Assembly (NCBI GenBank): GCA_024123915.1
Contig: CP099650.1
Coordinates: 3,658,001-3,722,000, forward strand
From: Oxalobacteraceae bacterium OTU3CAMAD1
Lineage (GTDB): Bacteria > Pseudomonadota > Gammaproteobacteria > Burkholderiales > Burkholderiaceae_D
Reading direction: 5' to 3'
DNA length: 64,000 bases
The position numbers were made by a program, and so were the translations under genes. Of this stretch, positions 29,009 to 36,919 are shown one piece after another. How positions within the stretch are numbered: the stretch's first letter is position 1; the number at the start of each line of letters is the position of its first letter. The notes beneath the pieces were generated by a model. The model searched no databases and had not been told where the DNA came from. It saw nothing but the letters and a program-made list of their open reading frames with translations.

Positions 29009-29742
29009 TCCGTTTCCAGTCGGGCGGCGCGGTTCAGTTCCGCCAGCGCCACGCTGCGGTCGAAGTGCTCGGCCAGGCGCAGGTCGTGGCTCACCAGCAC
29101 CAACGCCGATGGCGCGGCGCATTCGGCCAGCAGCAGGTCGAGGAAGTGCCGCTGGTTGCGCGCGTCGAGGGCGGAGGTCGGTTCGTCGGCGACGATCAGG
29201 TCGGGCGTGCCGATCAGGGCGCGCGCGGCGGCCACGCGCTGCTGCTGGCCGACGCTCAGTTCGGCGACAGGGCGCTGGCGCAGCGCCGGATCGATGCCGA
29301 GCCGGCCGAGCAGGCGGTCCGCCTCCGCCCGGGGACTCGCGCCGCCTTGCGAAGCGTGCCGGCGCCGCCGCGCCGAAAAGCGGCAAGGCAGCAGCACGTT
29401 GTCGAGGATCGACAGGTAGGGCAGCAGGTTGAACTGTTGGAAGATGATGCCGATGTGGTCGGCGCGAAAGCGGTCGCGCGCGCCCGCCGGCAGCGCCGCC
29501 ACGTCCACGCCGCCGATCCGCGCGGTGCCGGCGGTGGGCGCGATCACGCCGGCCAGGATGCCTAGCAAGGTGCTCTTGCCGCCCCCGCTGGGGCCATGCA
29601 GGAACAGGCGCTCCCCAGGCGCGATTGTGAAACCGGGGATGTCGAGGCAGTCGTCCGGCGCGCCGGGCCAGCCGAACCGCAGGCCGTCGAGCGCCACGGC
29701 CGGCGGCGCCGCCACGGACGATACCTCGCGCTCCAGCGTCAT
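29005..29742 (-). CDS. ABC transporter ATP-binding protein (MacB/LolD type)
   Basis: A 245-residue ATPase. Walker A is GPSGGGKST, the Q-loop region is IIFQQFNLLPYLSI, the signature is ELSVGQQQRVAAARAL (with V in place of the usual G-rich LSGGQ), and Walker B is LIVADEPTSALD followed by the H-loop SHD. It pairs with the FtsX-like permease, whose start codon overlaps this stop. A start further upstream would run through the MerC-like gene; the ATG at 29742 is used because it overlaps the preceding stop as at the other junctions in this operon. Confidence 0.9.
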   Translation of the reverse strand: MTLEREVSSVAAPPAVALDGLRFGWPGAPDDCLDIPGFTIAPGERLFLHGPSGGGKSTLLGILAGVIAPTAGTARIGGVDVAALPAGARDRFRADHIGIIFQQFNLLPYLSILDNVLLPCRFSARRRRHASQGGASPRAEADRLLGRLGIDPALRQRPVAELSVGQQQRVAAARALIGTPDLIVADEPTSALDARNQRHFLDLLLAECAAPSALVLVSHDLRLAEHFDRSVALAELNRAARLETE

Positions 29743-30146
29743 CGTCGCGCTCCATGCGCGCGTTTGTCGGCCGCCACCCGGCGGCAACAAGATCCGTTGC
29801 GCAGGTGGGCGGCGCACAGCAGGATGGCGCCGGCGACGCTAAGCGCGGTCTCGGCCGATTCGCCATAGCGTGGCCCGACCAGGAACACCGCCGCCGCCAA
29901 GCCGGCAAGGCCCGCTCCGCCCAACAGCAGTATCGGCATGCGGCGGTGCGCGAGGTAGCCGGGGCCCAGCGACAACAGCGCCGCCGCCAATGCCACGCCG
30001 ATCAGCGCCTTGTGCGTGTGCTCGCCGGCGGCCCAGCCCAGCGCCGGCAACGCGAGCAATAGCAGCGGCATGGCAAGGCAATGGAGCAAGCACAGAGTGG
30101 AGGCGGCGATGCCGGTGGCGTTGGCGATGCCGGCCAGCTTGTTCAT
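29739..30146 (-). CDS. MerC domain-containing membrane protein
   Basis: A 135-residue membrane protein with four hydrophobic segments. The family signature is STLCLLHCLAMPLLLLALPAL near residues 13-33, with the C-x3-C-type cysteines (LCLLHC) that in MerC bind the metal ion in the membrane. A second cysteine/histidine cluster (CAAHLRNGSCC) is at the C-terminus. MerC itself carries mercury, but family members within TonB-ABC clusters are associated with zinc. It starts 14 bp after the receptor stop and ends in an ATGA overlap. Confidence 0.85.
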   Translation of the reverse strand: MNKLAGIANATGIAASTLCLLHCLAMPLLLLALPALGWAAGEHTHKALIGVALAAALLSLGPGYLAHRRMPILLLGGAGLAGLAAAVFLVGPRYGESAETALSVAGAILLCAAHLRNGSCCRRVAADKRAHGARR

Positions 30147-30160
30147 CCGTTCCCCCGGCA

Positions 30161-32278
30161 TCAGAAGAAGTAGCGCAGCGACGCTTCGAGCTGGGTGCGC
30201 GGCACCGTCGACACCAGCAGGCCGGCGGCGCTGCCGTAGGCGATGTCGCTGGCGAACTGGTGCGGCTGCAAGGTCACCGCCAGCGAACCCAGAAGCTTGC
30301 GGTAGTCGTAGCTGGCCTTCAAGGTGTAGCGCACGTAGGTCGGCATGTCGCGCCGCGCCGAGGGCGTGCCGCTGTAGTACGGGTTGCCGGAGGTAACATA
30401 GACGTCGCCGTTGAGACTGAGGTTGCCCGGACCGACGCGGTCGCGGTACTGGCCGCCGGCCTTCCACGTGTGGGCCGGCACCGAGAGCAAGGCGCCGGTT
30501 CCCGGCGGCGGATTGTCGAGCCGGGCGCGCAGGATGCGGCCGTAGCTCAGGTAGGCGCTGAGCGCGCGGTCGAACTGGTAGCGCGTGTCGAACTCGAACC
30601 CTTTGCGCGTGGTCCGGCCGGAGGCCAGGTAGACGTCCGGCGCCGTGTTGATGATCTCGTCGTCGTTGCGGATCGCGTACACCGAGGCGCCGACGTCCCA
30701 GCCGGCCGCAGGGCGCGCGTTCAAGCCCAGGTCGTGCGAGCGCACCTTGCTGGGGTCGATGTCCGCGTTGATACGGCCGCCGGACGCGCCGAGCGGGCCG
30801 AGGCTGCCGCTTGAGCTGATCTGCTCGGCGGACGGCGAGCGCAGGCCCTGCGCGACGTTGGCGTACAGTTCCAGCTCCGGCAGGGCGTTCCAGATCGCGC
30901 CGTACTTGGGCGTGAACGCCGCGCCCCGGTAGCCGGTCGAGGCGGCGGGCAACTTGCGGTTGAGCAGATCGTAGTCGAACCGGTCGTAGCGGGCGCCGGC
31001 GTGCAGTTTCAGCGCTGGCGCCACGCGGTACTGGCCCTGGACGAAGGCGCCGTACGATTGCAGGTCCAGATCCTGGTTGTTGAGATAGTTGGCGGTCGGC
31101 CGGTGGAACTGGTATTGGCGGCGCAGCGCGTCGCCGCGATCGATGCGGGTCTCGGCGCCGGCCGTCAGCACGGCGTCGTCGCCCAGGCGCCAGGTGTTGC
31201 CGGCGCGCGCGCCGTAGATCTTGCGGTCGTCGTAGCCGAAGGTGTGCTGGGTGGCGCTGGTGGCGATCGCGCGGCTGCGTTCGAAATCCTCGGCGTAGGC
31301 GGTGGCGAACCAGCCGGCGTCGCCGTTCGGGCGGCGGTTGAACACCAGGCTGGTGCGGTGGGCGTCGCCGAAGCCGGGCAGGCCGAACTGCGCGCTGTGC
31401 GGATCGAGCCCGGCTTGCAGGGCCGGCAGCGACAGGTAGCCGGCGCCGGCGTAGTCCGATCTATAGTGGCTGGCGCGCAGGCTGTAGACGCCGTCGCCGA
31501 TGGTGGTCGACAGCTTCCAGAACACGTTGGCGCGCTCGTTGCTGGCGCCGTGGCGGAAGCCGTCCATGCGGAAGCGGTCGGCCACCAGCAGCGAGCGCAC
31601 CGCGCCGTAATCGCCCGACAGCGTCAGCGACGCGCGGCGCCCACCGTAGCTCGACAGCGTGAGCGCGGCGCTGGGCGGGGTGGCGGCGCCGCCCTCGCGG
31701 GTGTCGATGACGACCGCGCCGGCGCGGTTCTGGTCGCCGTACAGCGCCGACACCGGCCCCTTGATCACGTCGACGGTGGCGATCATGTCCGCCGTCAGCC
31801 ATTCGAGGAAGACCGGGCCGTGTCCGGCGCCGCCCTGGCTGGACGGGATATTTTGCGGCACGCCGTCGATGGTGACGGCGGTGTCGGCGCCGTGGGTGCC
31901 CTGGGTGGCGAAGCCGCGCATGCGGAAGCCGTTGCCGGTGTCGCCCTGGTCGATGTTGTTGGCGACCACGCCCGGCACGCGCTGGAAGATGTTCGACATG
32001 TCGCGGCCGACGGCCAAGGTGGCGATGTCGTCGGCCGTGATCGTGGTCACCGTGCCGGGCAGGCCCCTGGCGGCGACGCTCGGCGCGACGCGGCCGTCGT
32101 CGGCCTTGCTGCCCTTGATTTCGACGATCTGGTCCGGCGCCGGTTCGACCGGGTCCTCCGCAGCCATGGCGTTGCCCTGCAGCGCGAAGGCGAACCACAC
32201 GGCGGGGGAGAGGGCGCGGGCGGAGCGGTCGGAGCGGGAGCGCGCGGCGGCCTGCGGACGGTGTGGGTGTGAAATCAT
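30161..32278 (-). CDS. TonB-dependent receptor, probably metal-linked (ZnuD-like context)
   Basis: A 705-residue outer-membrane receptor. The signal-peptide region is long (to AMAAED). A TonB-box-like VEIKG follows, then the plug (LPGTVTTITADDIA, FQRVPGVVANNIDQGD, VTIDGVPQNIPSSQGG) and a barrel ending in F (LRYFF). It heads a five-gene operon with MerC-like protein, ABC ATPase, FtsX permease and DUF3299 lipoprotein. By context it may import zinc or a zinc complex across the outer membrane; substrate is inferred only. The ATG at 32278 is chosen because a promoter and two dyads occupy the region where an upstream in-frame ATG (32356) would lie. Confidence 0.85.
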   Translation of the reverse strand: MISHPHRPQAAARSRSDRSARALSPAVWFAFALQGNAMAAEDPVEPAPDQIVEIKGSKADDGRVAPSVAARGLPGTVTTITADDIATLAVGRDMSNIFQRVPGVVANNIDQGDTGNGFRMRGFATQGTHGADTAVTIDGVPQNIPSSQGGAGHGPVFLEWLTADMIATVDVIKGPVSALYGDQNRAGAVVIDTREGGAATPPSAALTLSSYGGRRASLTLSGDYGAVRSLLVADRFRMDGFRHGASNERANVFWKLSTTIGDGVYSLRASHYRSDYAGAGYLSLPALQAGLDPHSAQFGLPGFGDAHRTSLVFNRRPNGDAGWFATAYAEDFERSRAIATSATQHTFGYDDRKIYGARAGNTWRLGDDAVLTAGAETRIDRGDALRRQYQFHRPTANYLNNQDLDLQSYGAFVQGQYRVAPALKLHAGARYDRFDYDLLNRKLPAASTGYRGAAFTPKYGAIWNALPELELYANVAQGLRSPSAEQISSSGSLGPLGASGGRINADIDPSKVRSHDLGLNARPAAGWDVGASVYAIRNDDEIINTAPDVYLASGRTTRKGFEFDTRYQFDRALSAYLSYGRILRARLDNPPPGTGALLSVPAHTWKAGGQYRDRVGPGNLSLNGDVYVTSGNPYYSGTPSARRDMPTYVRYTLKASYDYRKLLGSLAVTLQPHQFASDIAYGSAAGLLVSTVPRTQLEASLRYFF

Positions 32279-32301
32279 GGGCGTCGGGAAATGGCGGTAA
32301 A

Positions 32302-32355
32302 TGCAAGAAGGTTGCAATAATAAACGGCTGTGCCGCATAATGCAATACAGTTGCA
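32302..32355 (-). promoter_or_regulatory. Promoter with two TGCAA-N5-TTGCA operators before the TonB-MerC-ABC operon
   Basis: On the minus strand a -35 TTGCAT (32345-32340), a 17-bp spacer and a -10 TATTAT (32322-32317) make a good sigma-70 promoter. Two dyads of the same form, TGCAA-N5-TTGCA, are at 32341-32355 (overlapping the -35) and 32302-32316 (over the predicted start point). Their centres are 39 bp apart. The arrangement is that of a repressor-controlled promoter. A Zur-like metal repressor is the natural candidate given the operon, but the motif is not proof. Confidence 0.65.
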
Positions 32356-32390
32356 TTTGTGCCGTGCGCGCCGCCCGGCCGGCCCGACGG

Positions 32391-34253
32391 TCAGACCTGG
32401 GGGCGGCCGAGATAGCGCGCGGCGAATTCTTCCGGCGGGATCGGCTTTCCGAGCAGGAAGCCCTGGACGATGTCGCAGCCGGCCTCGCGCAGCCAGTCCA
32501 GCTGCGGCTGTTCCTCGACGCCTTCGGCCACGACCGCCAGGCCGAAGCCGCGCGCCAGCGCCAAGATGGCGTGGACGATGGTCTCGCCGCGCTTTGGCAG
32601 CAATTGCACGAAGCTGCGGTCGACCTTGAGCTGGTTGATCGGAAAGCATTGCAGGTAGGCCAGCGACGAGTAGCCGGTGCCGAAATCGTCGATCGCCAGC
32701 CGCACGCCGAGCGCGCGCACGGCCTGCATGAAGGCGATGGCGCCGTCGACGTCTTCCATCAGCACGCTTTCGGTCAGCTCCAGTTCAAGCCGGCCCGGCG
32801 CCAGCCCGCTTTGCGCCAAGGCGCGCGTGACATCGTCGATGAAGCACGGCTCGCGCAGCTGGCGGGCCGACATGTTGACCGCCAACGTCAAGGCCGGCGC
32901 GCCGTCGCGCTCCCACGCGGCGACCTGGTCGCAGGCGCGGTGCAGCACCCAGCGGCCCAGTTGCACGATCAAGCCGCTGTCCTCGGCGATCGGAATGAAT
33001 TCGGCCGGCGACACCGGTCCGTGCTCCGGATGGTTCCAGCGCAGCAGCGCCTCGACCCCGACCAGCGCGCCGTCGGCGCAGCCGAACTGCGGTTGGTAGT
33101 GCACGGACAGCCGGTCCTGCTCGATGGCGCGTCGCAGCTCCCGTTCCAGCGCGGCGCGGCGCTGGGTGGCGGCTGTCATCGCCGGCACGAACTCGGCGAG
33201 CCGGTTGCGCCCGCCGTGCTTGGCGTGGTACAGGGCGGTGTCGGCGCTGCTCATCAGCTCGCCCATGGTGCCGGCGTCGTCCGGGTACAGGCAGAAGCCG
33301 ACGCTGGCGGTGGCGAAGAACTCGCCCTGCTTGAGCTGGAACGGCGCCTGCAGCGCCTGCGTCACGCCGGCGGCCAGCGCCAGCGCGGCGGCGCGGTCCG
33401 GCACCGGGCCGGCGATGATCGCGAACTCGTCGCCGCCGATGCGGCCGACCAGATCGGACGCGCGCACCGCGCCGGTCAGCGCTTCGGCCACGTGCTGCAG
33501 CAGTTCGTCGCCGACGGCGTGGCCGGCGGTGTCGTTGACCAGCTTGAAGTTGTCGAGGTCGACCAACAGCAGCGCCAGTTGCTGACCCTCCGCCTGCGCG
33601 CGCTCGAGGTCGGCGGTCAGGCGGGCGTAGGTGGCGTGGCGGTTGGGCAGGCGCGTGACGTGGTCGGTGTGGGCCATATAGTCGAGCTTGCGCTCGGCGG
33701 CGGCCACCCGCGCCCGCGTCTTGCGGCTCAGCGCGGCCACCACCAGCATGGCCAGCAGCGAGGCGACCGTCAGCAGGCCGAGGTAGCGCAGCAGCACCGC
33801 GCGCAGCTTGGCGGTGCTCGTATGCAGCACCGTGCGGCCCAGCGTGGTGTCGCGGTAACGCACCGTGTCGGTCACGGTGATGATGCCGTCCGGTGTGGCG
33901 CCGTCGGGCGGCTGGCGTGCCGGCAGGCGGCTGTTCGGATAGGAAAACTCGGCGAACAGGTTGCCCTCTTTGTCGTAGACGCCGACCGCGCGCAGGCCGG
34001 GCGCGTAGCGGAACGCGTGCAGCGCGTCCCGGGCGGCGTCGCGGTCGCGGAACATCAGCGGCGCGGTCACGCTGTCGGCCACGATCGCCGCCTGCACCCT
34101 GGCGCCGTCGATCAGGGAGTGGCGCATGTCGAGCAACTGGTACGCGATCAGCACGGCGCCGGCGATCACCAGCGCGGCGGCGGCGGCGATGATCTGGCCG
34201 GTGCCGAGCGCGCTGGAAATGGACGCCCGGGCGGGGGCGGGCTGGCGCTTCAT
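32391..34253 (-). CDS. c-di-GMP enzyme with CHASE8, GGDEF and EAL domains
   Basis: A 620-residue inner-membrane protein. Two membrane segments (about 17-38 and 155-175) flank a CHASE8-type periplasmic sensor (DSVTAPLMFRDRDAARDAL). The cytoplasmic part has an intact GGDEF motif (RIGGDEFAI) with an RxxD inhibitory site (RASD) five residues before it, and an intact EAL (GVEALLRW) with DDFGTGYSSL. Both synthesis and breakdown of c-di-GMP are therefore possible. Its ATG overlaps the stop of the YfiR-like gene by 4 bp. In Pseudomonas YfiR binds the periplasmic domain of the CHASE8 protein YfiN; the same pairing is inferred. Confidence 0.9.
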   Translation of the reverse strand: MKRQPAPARASISSALGTGQIIAAAAALVIAGAVLIAYQLLDMRHSLIDGARVQAAIVADSVTAPLMFRDRDAARDALHAFRYAPGLRAVGVYDKEGNLFAEFSYPNSRLPARQPPDGATPDGIITVTDTVRYRDTTLGRTVLHTSTAKLRAVLLRYLGLLTVASLLAMLVVAALSRKTRARVAAAERKLDYMAHTDHVTRLPNRHATYARLTADLERAQAEGQQLALLLVDLDNFKLVNDTAGHAVGDELLQHVAEALTGAVRASDLVGRIGGDEFAIIAGPVPDRAAALALAAGVTQALQAPFQLKQGEFFATASVGFCLYPDDAGTMGELMSSADTALYHAKHGGRNRLAEFVPAMTAATQRRAALERELRRAIEQDRLSVHYQPQFGCADGALVGVEALLRWNHPEHGPVSPAEFIPIAEDSGLIVQLGRWVLHRACDQVAAWERDGAPALTLAVNMSARQLREPCFIDDVTRALAQSGLAPGRLELELTESVLMEDVDGAIAFMQAVRALGVRLAIDDFGTGYSSLAYLQCFPINQLKVDRSFVQLLPKRGETIVHAILALARGFGLAVVAEGVEEQPQLDWLREAGCDIVQGFLLGKPIPPEEFAARYLGRPQV

Positions 34254-34732
34254 CGGACGTTCCTCGCCAGCTTCAACAGGCGCGAGCTGAAGCGCAGGCC
34301 GGCGCGCGCCGCCTCCGCAGTGTCGATGTCGAAACGCAGATGCTGGTCCTCCTCGACCAGCGCGACGGCGCCGGCGTAGCCGTTCTTGGGCTCGTCGACG
34401 ATGGACAGGATGCCGCCGGCGGCGGCGGGGCGCTGGGCGCCGGCGCGCAATACCATGACATCGCACTGCGTTGCCGGTCCCGGCTCGACCACAGAGAGCT
34501 TGCGCTCGCCGACCGGCTTGCCCTGCAGCTTGCGCAGGCTGTCCCACAGGGCGTGCGCGCTGCTCAGGCAAACGTTCAGCGGCCGCGCCGCCTCGGCGCC
34601 GGGCCAGGTGGTGAATTGGGCGATGTTGTAGACGTAGGCCGCCTTGAGCGCGGCGTCGTCGGACTGCGCCCAGCCGGCCCGCGCCAGCACGAGCAGCGAC
34701 AGCGCGGTGCACCACAGCAGCACCAGTTTCAT
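34250..34732 (-). CDS. YfiR-family periplasmic regulator (DUF4154)
   Basis: A 160-residue periplasmic protein with a signal peptide (VLLWCTALSLLVLARAGWA). It shows the YfiR/DUF4154 pattern: KAAYVYNIAQFTTWP, NVCLSSAHALW, ATQCDVMVLRAG and a terminal RFDIDTAEAARAGLRFSSRLLKLA. The two cysteines in NVCLSS and TQCDV match the conserved disulphide pair of YfiR. YfiR proteins repress a membrane diguanylate cyclase through its periplasmic domain. The gene sits between a TonB receptor and the GGDEF-EAL gene, overlapping the latter. It uses the ATG at 34732; an upstream in-frame start lies inside the receptor gene. Confidence 0.87.
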   Translation of the reverse strand: MKLVLLWCTALSLLVLARAGWAQSDDAALKAAYVYNIAQFTTWPGAEAARPLNVCLSSAHALWDSLRKLQGKPVGERKLSVVEPGPATQCDVMVLRAGAQRPAAAGGILSIVDEPKNGYAGAVALVEEDQHLRFDIDTAEAARAGLRFSSRLLKLARNVR

Positions 34733-34742
34733 GGTGTTCGGT

Positions 34743-36764
34743 TCAGAATGCATAACCGATCTTGGCGGTAATGGTGCGCCCCTCGCGTGGAATCGCTTCC
34801 TGCACGAACGCCGGACCGGCCGGGTCCGCGTAGCGGTGGTCGGCCGCGTTGTAGAAGCTGATGGACCAATCCAGGCCGCCCGCGCGCCTGCGCGCCGGCA
34901 CCAGGGTCAGGTTCCAGGTGCAGAAGCCGGCGGCGGCGGCGTTTTCGGTGAGCCGGTCCGACATGCATTGCCCCTCTACGCCAAGCCCCAGCGCGCCGCC
35001 GGTGCCGGGCAGCGGCCAGGTGGCGTTGAGCTTGGCCAGGTGGCGGGGCGAATTGACCGGCCTGGCGCCGTCGCCATCGCGCACCTGTTGCCAGGAGTAG
35101 TTGGCGCGCAGCCGGGCGCCGCCGGTGAACAGGCGCTCGGCCGCCAGCTCGATGCCCCGCGCCGAGGCGCGCTCGGTGTTGCCGAAGACGAGCAGGCCGT
35201 CCTCGCGCAGGGTCTCGGCGATCAGGCCGTCGATGTGGTAGTGGAACACCGCCAGCGACAATTTGCTGTAGGCGTCCGGGCGGCGCTCCCACACCAGTTC
35301 ATGGGTGGCGATCTCCTCGGCGCGCAACCCCGTGTTGGCCGCTTGGCCGCCTTCGCCCACACCCACCGCGTAATACGATTCGTAGGCGTTGGGCGAGCGG
35401 TAGGCGGTGCCGTGGATCAGCTTGAGCGTGTCGCGCGGCGAGGCTTGCCAGATCAGCGCCGCGCGCGGATTGAAGCGGGTGCCGGTGATGCTGTCGCGGT
35501 CGAAGCGCAGGCCGGCGTTGAGCAGCACCGTCGGCGCCAGCCGCACCTCGTCCTCGACGTAGGCGCCCAGGCGGTTGTCGGCGCGGCGGTCGTCCAGATT
35601 GCGCTGGTACGGGTCCAGGTCGAAGTTGAACTGGTCGCGCCGCGCGTTGCGCTGGGCGTCCAGGCCGGCCACCAGCTTGTGGCCGTCGATGCCGGTGAAG
35701 GTGGCGTTGACGTTCACGCCGTACCACGCGGCATGGTCGCCGTCGATGTTCCGGCGCGGCCGGCCCTCGTCGTCGGGGTAGCTGCCGACGCCCAGGTAAT
35801 CGGCGCGGCCCCAGTCCACGCGGGTCGACACCGCCACCGTGTCGCTTGGCGCGGCGTTGTACGAGACGCTGGCGAAGCTCTGCGCGTCGCGCGTGTAGTT
35901 GGGGGTGTTGAACACTGCGCCGAACGAGGCCGTCGGCACGCCCTTGACGCGCGTGACATGGCCGGCGCTGAAGCCCCAGCCGTCGCGGCCGGCCTTGATG
36001 AAGGCGCCGCGCGTGCGCTCGTAGTCCAGGCCCTCGGCCAGGCCGTTGTTCTGCTCCGGCGTATCGAACTCGGAGGCGTACAGCGCGCCGCCGCGCCGCG
36101 TGGTCGCTTTGACCGACAGCAGCACGTCGGTGCCGTCCTGGGTGTGGTAGCCGTAGCTGGCGCGGGCGCGCCGCTCGCCCTTGCCGCCGACCGACAGCGT
36201 GCCCTGGGGGCCGGCCATGGCGCTGCCGGTCTTGGTGATGACGTTGATCACGCCGAACAGCGCGTTCGAGCCGTAGACGGCGGCGCCGGGGCCGGGCACG
36301 TACTCGATGCGCTCCACCAGGTCCATGTCGATCAGGCTGTCGTCGCCGATGCAGGCCTGGTCGTATACGCTGTCGTTGACGCGCACGCCGTCGATCAGCA
36401 GCAGGAAGCGGCTGTCGTAGTCGCCGGGGCGCAGGAAGCCGCGCGCGCCGAGGTAGTCGTAGTTGCGGTCGCTCGATACATACAGGCCGGGCAGGGTGGC
36501 CAGGGCGTCGCCCAGGGTGCGCCAGCCGTGCTCGCGGACATCCTGCGAGGTCAGCACGGAGACCGCCGACGGCGCCTCGCTGACGCGCTGGGCGAAGCGC
36601 GAGGCCGAGGTCACCATGGTGACCTCCATCAGACTCTCCAGCGGCAGGGTGCTCAGTTCTTCCGGGGGCGCGGCTTCGGCCTGGGCGGGGCCGGCCTGCA
36701 ACGCCATCATTACAAAGAATGTGACGCAGCGGAGGCGCGGTGCACGGCGGTTGGATGTCTTCAC
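34743..36764 (-). CDS. TonB-dependent receptor of the YfiR/c-di-GMP operon
   Basis: A 673-residue outer-membrane receptor: signal peptide (FFVMMALQAGPAQA), a mature N-terminus with LESLMEVTMVTSASR (TonB-box region), plug (DALATLPGLYVSSDRNYD, FLLLIDGVRVNDSVYDQ, VERIEYVPGPGAAVYGSNA) and barrel ending in F (KIGYAF). It starts an operon with the YfiR-like and GGDEF-EAL genes, 10 bp apart. The receptor may therefore report its ligand, or its own occupancy, to c-di-GMP signalling. The start is GTG at 36764 with no strong ribosome-binding site; no other start keeps the signal peptide. Confidence 0.85.
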   Translation of the reverse strand: MKTSNRRAPRLRCVTFFVMMALQAGPAQAEAAPPEELSTLPLESLMEVTMVTSASRFAQRVSEAPSAVSVLTSQDVREHGWRTLGDALATLPGLYVSSDRNYDYLGARGFLRPGDYDSRFLLLIDGVRVNDSVYDQACIGDDSLIDMDLVERIEYVPGPGAAVYGSNALFGVINVITKTGSAMAGPQGTLSVGGKGERRARASYGYHTQDGTDVLLSVKATTRRGGALYASEFDTPEQNNGLAEGLDYERTRGAFIKAGRDGWGFSAGHVTRVKGVPTASFGAVFNTPNYTRDAQSFASVSYNAAPSDTVAVSTRVDWGRADYLGVGSYPDDEGRPRRNIDGDHAAWYGVNVNATFTGIDGHKLVAGLDAQRNARRDQFNFDLDPYQRNLDDRRADNRLGAYVEDEVRLAPTVLLNAGLRFDRDSITGTRFNPRAALIWQASPRDTLKLIHGTAYRSPNAYESYYAVGVGEGGQAANTGLRAEEIATHELVWERRPDAYSKLSLAVFHYHIDGLIAETLREDGLLVFGNTERASARGIELAAERLFTGGARLRANYSWQQVRDGDGARPVNSPRHLAKLNATWPLPGTGGALGLGVEGQCMSDRLTENAAAAGFCTWNLTLVPARRRAGGLDWSISFYNAADHRYADPAGPAFVQEAIPREGRTITAKIGYAF

Positions 36765-36877
36765 GGTAGGGATCTATTATTGGCTTATGGAAAGTATGTT
36801 ACTCCTTGTGAAGACTTCAAACGCCATTTTTTAACAATTTGAAAACCTTTCTGTGCGTTGTAGCAACAGCGCGCAGA

Positions 36878-36900
36878 TCGGGGTTGCGCCGCAACCCCGA
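36878..36900. terminator. Perfect inverted repeat after the clan-D glycosidase gene
   Basis: An 11-bp perfect inverted repeat around one central base (arm TCGGGGTTGCG) lies 19 bp beyond the stop codon of the minus-strand glycosidase gene and about 110 bp upstream of the TonB receptor start. It could end the glycosidase transcript; no U-tract is present. Confidence 0.45.
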
Positions 36901-36919
36901 ATCGCTTAGACCGGACCGC

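Noticed and set aside
32391..34715. Upstream extension of the GGDEF-EAL protein
   Set aside because: The extension overlaps the YfiR-like gene. The start at 34253 overlaps the YfiR stop in an ATGA junction and begins just before the first membrane segment.
34644..36842. A 732-residue plus-strand open frame
   Set aside because: Shadow of the TonB receptor of the YfiR operon; no domain, no start with a ribosome-binding site.
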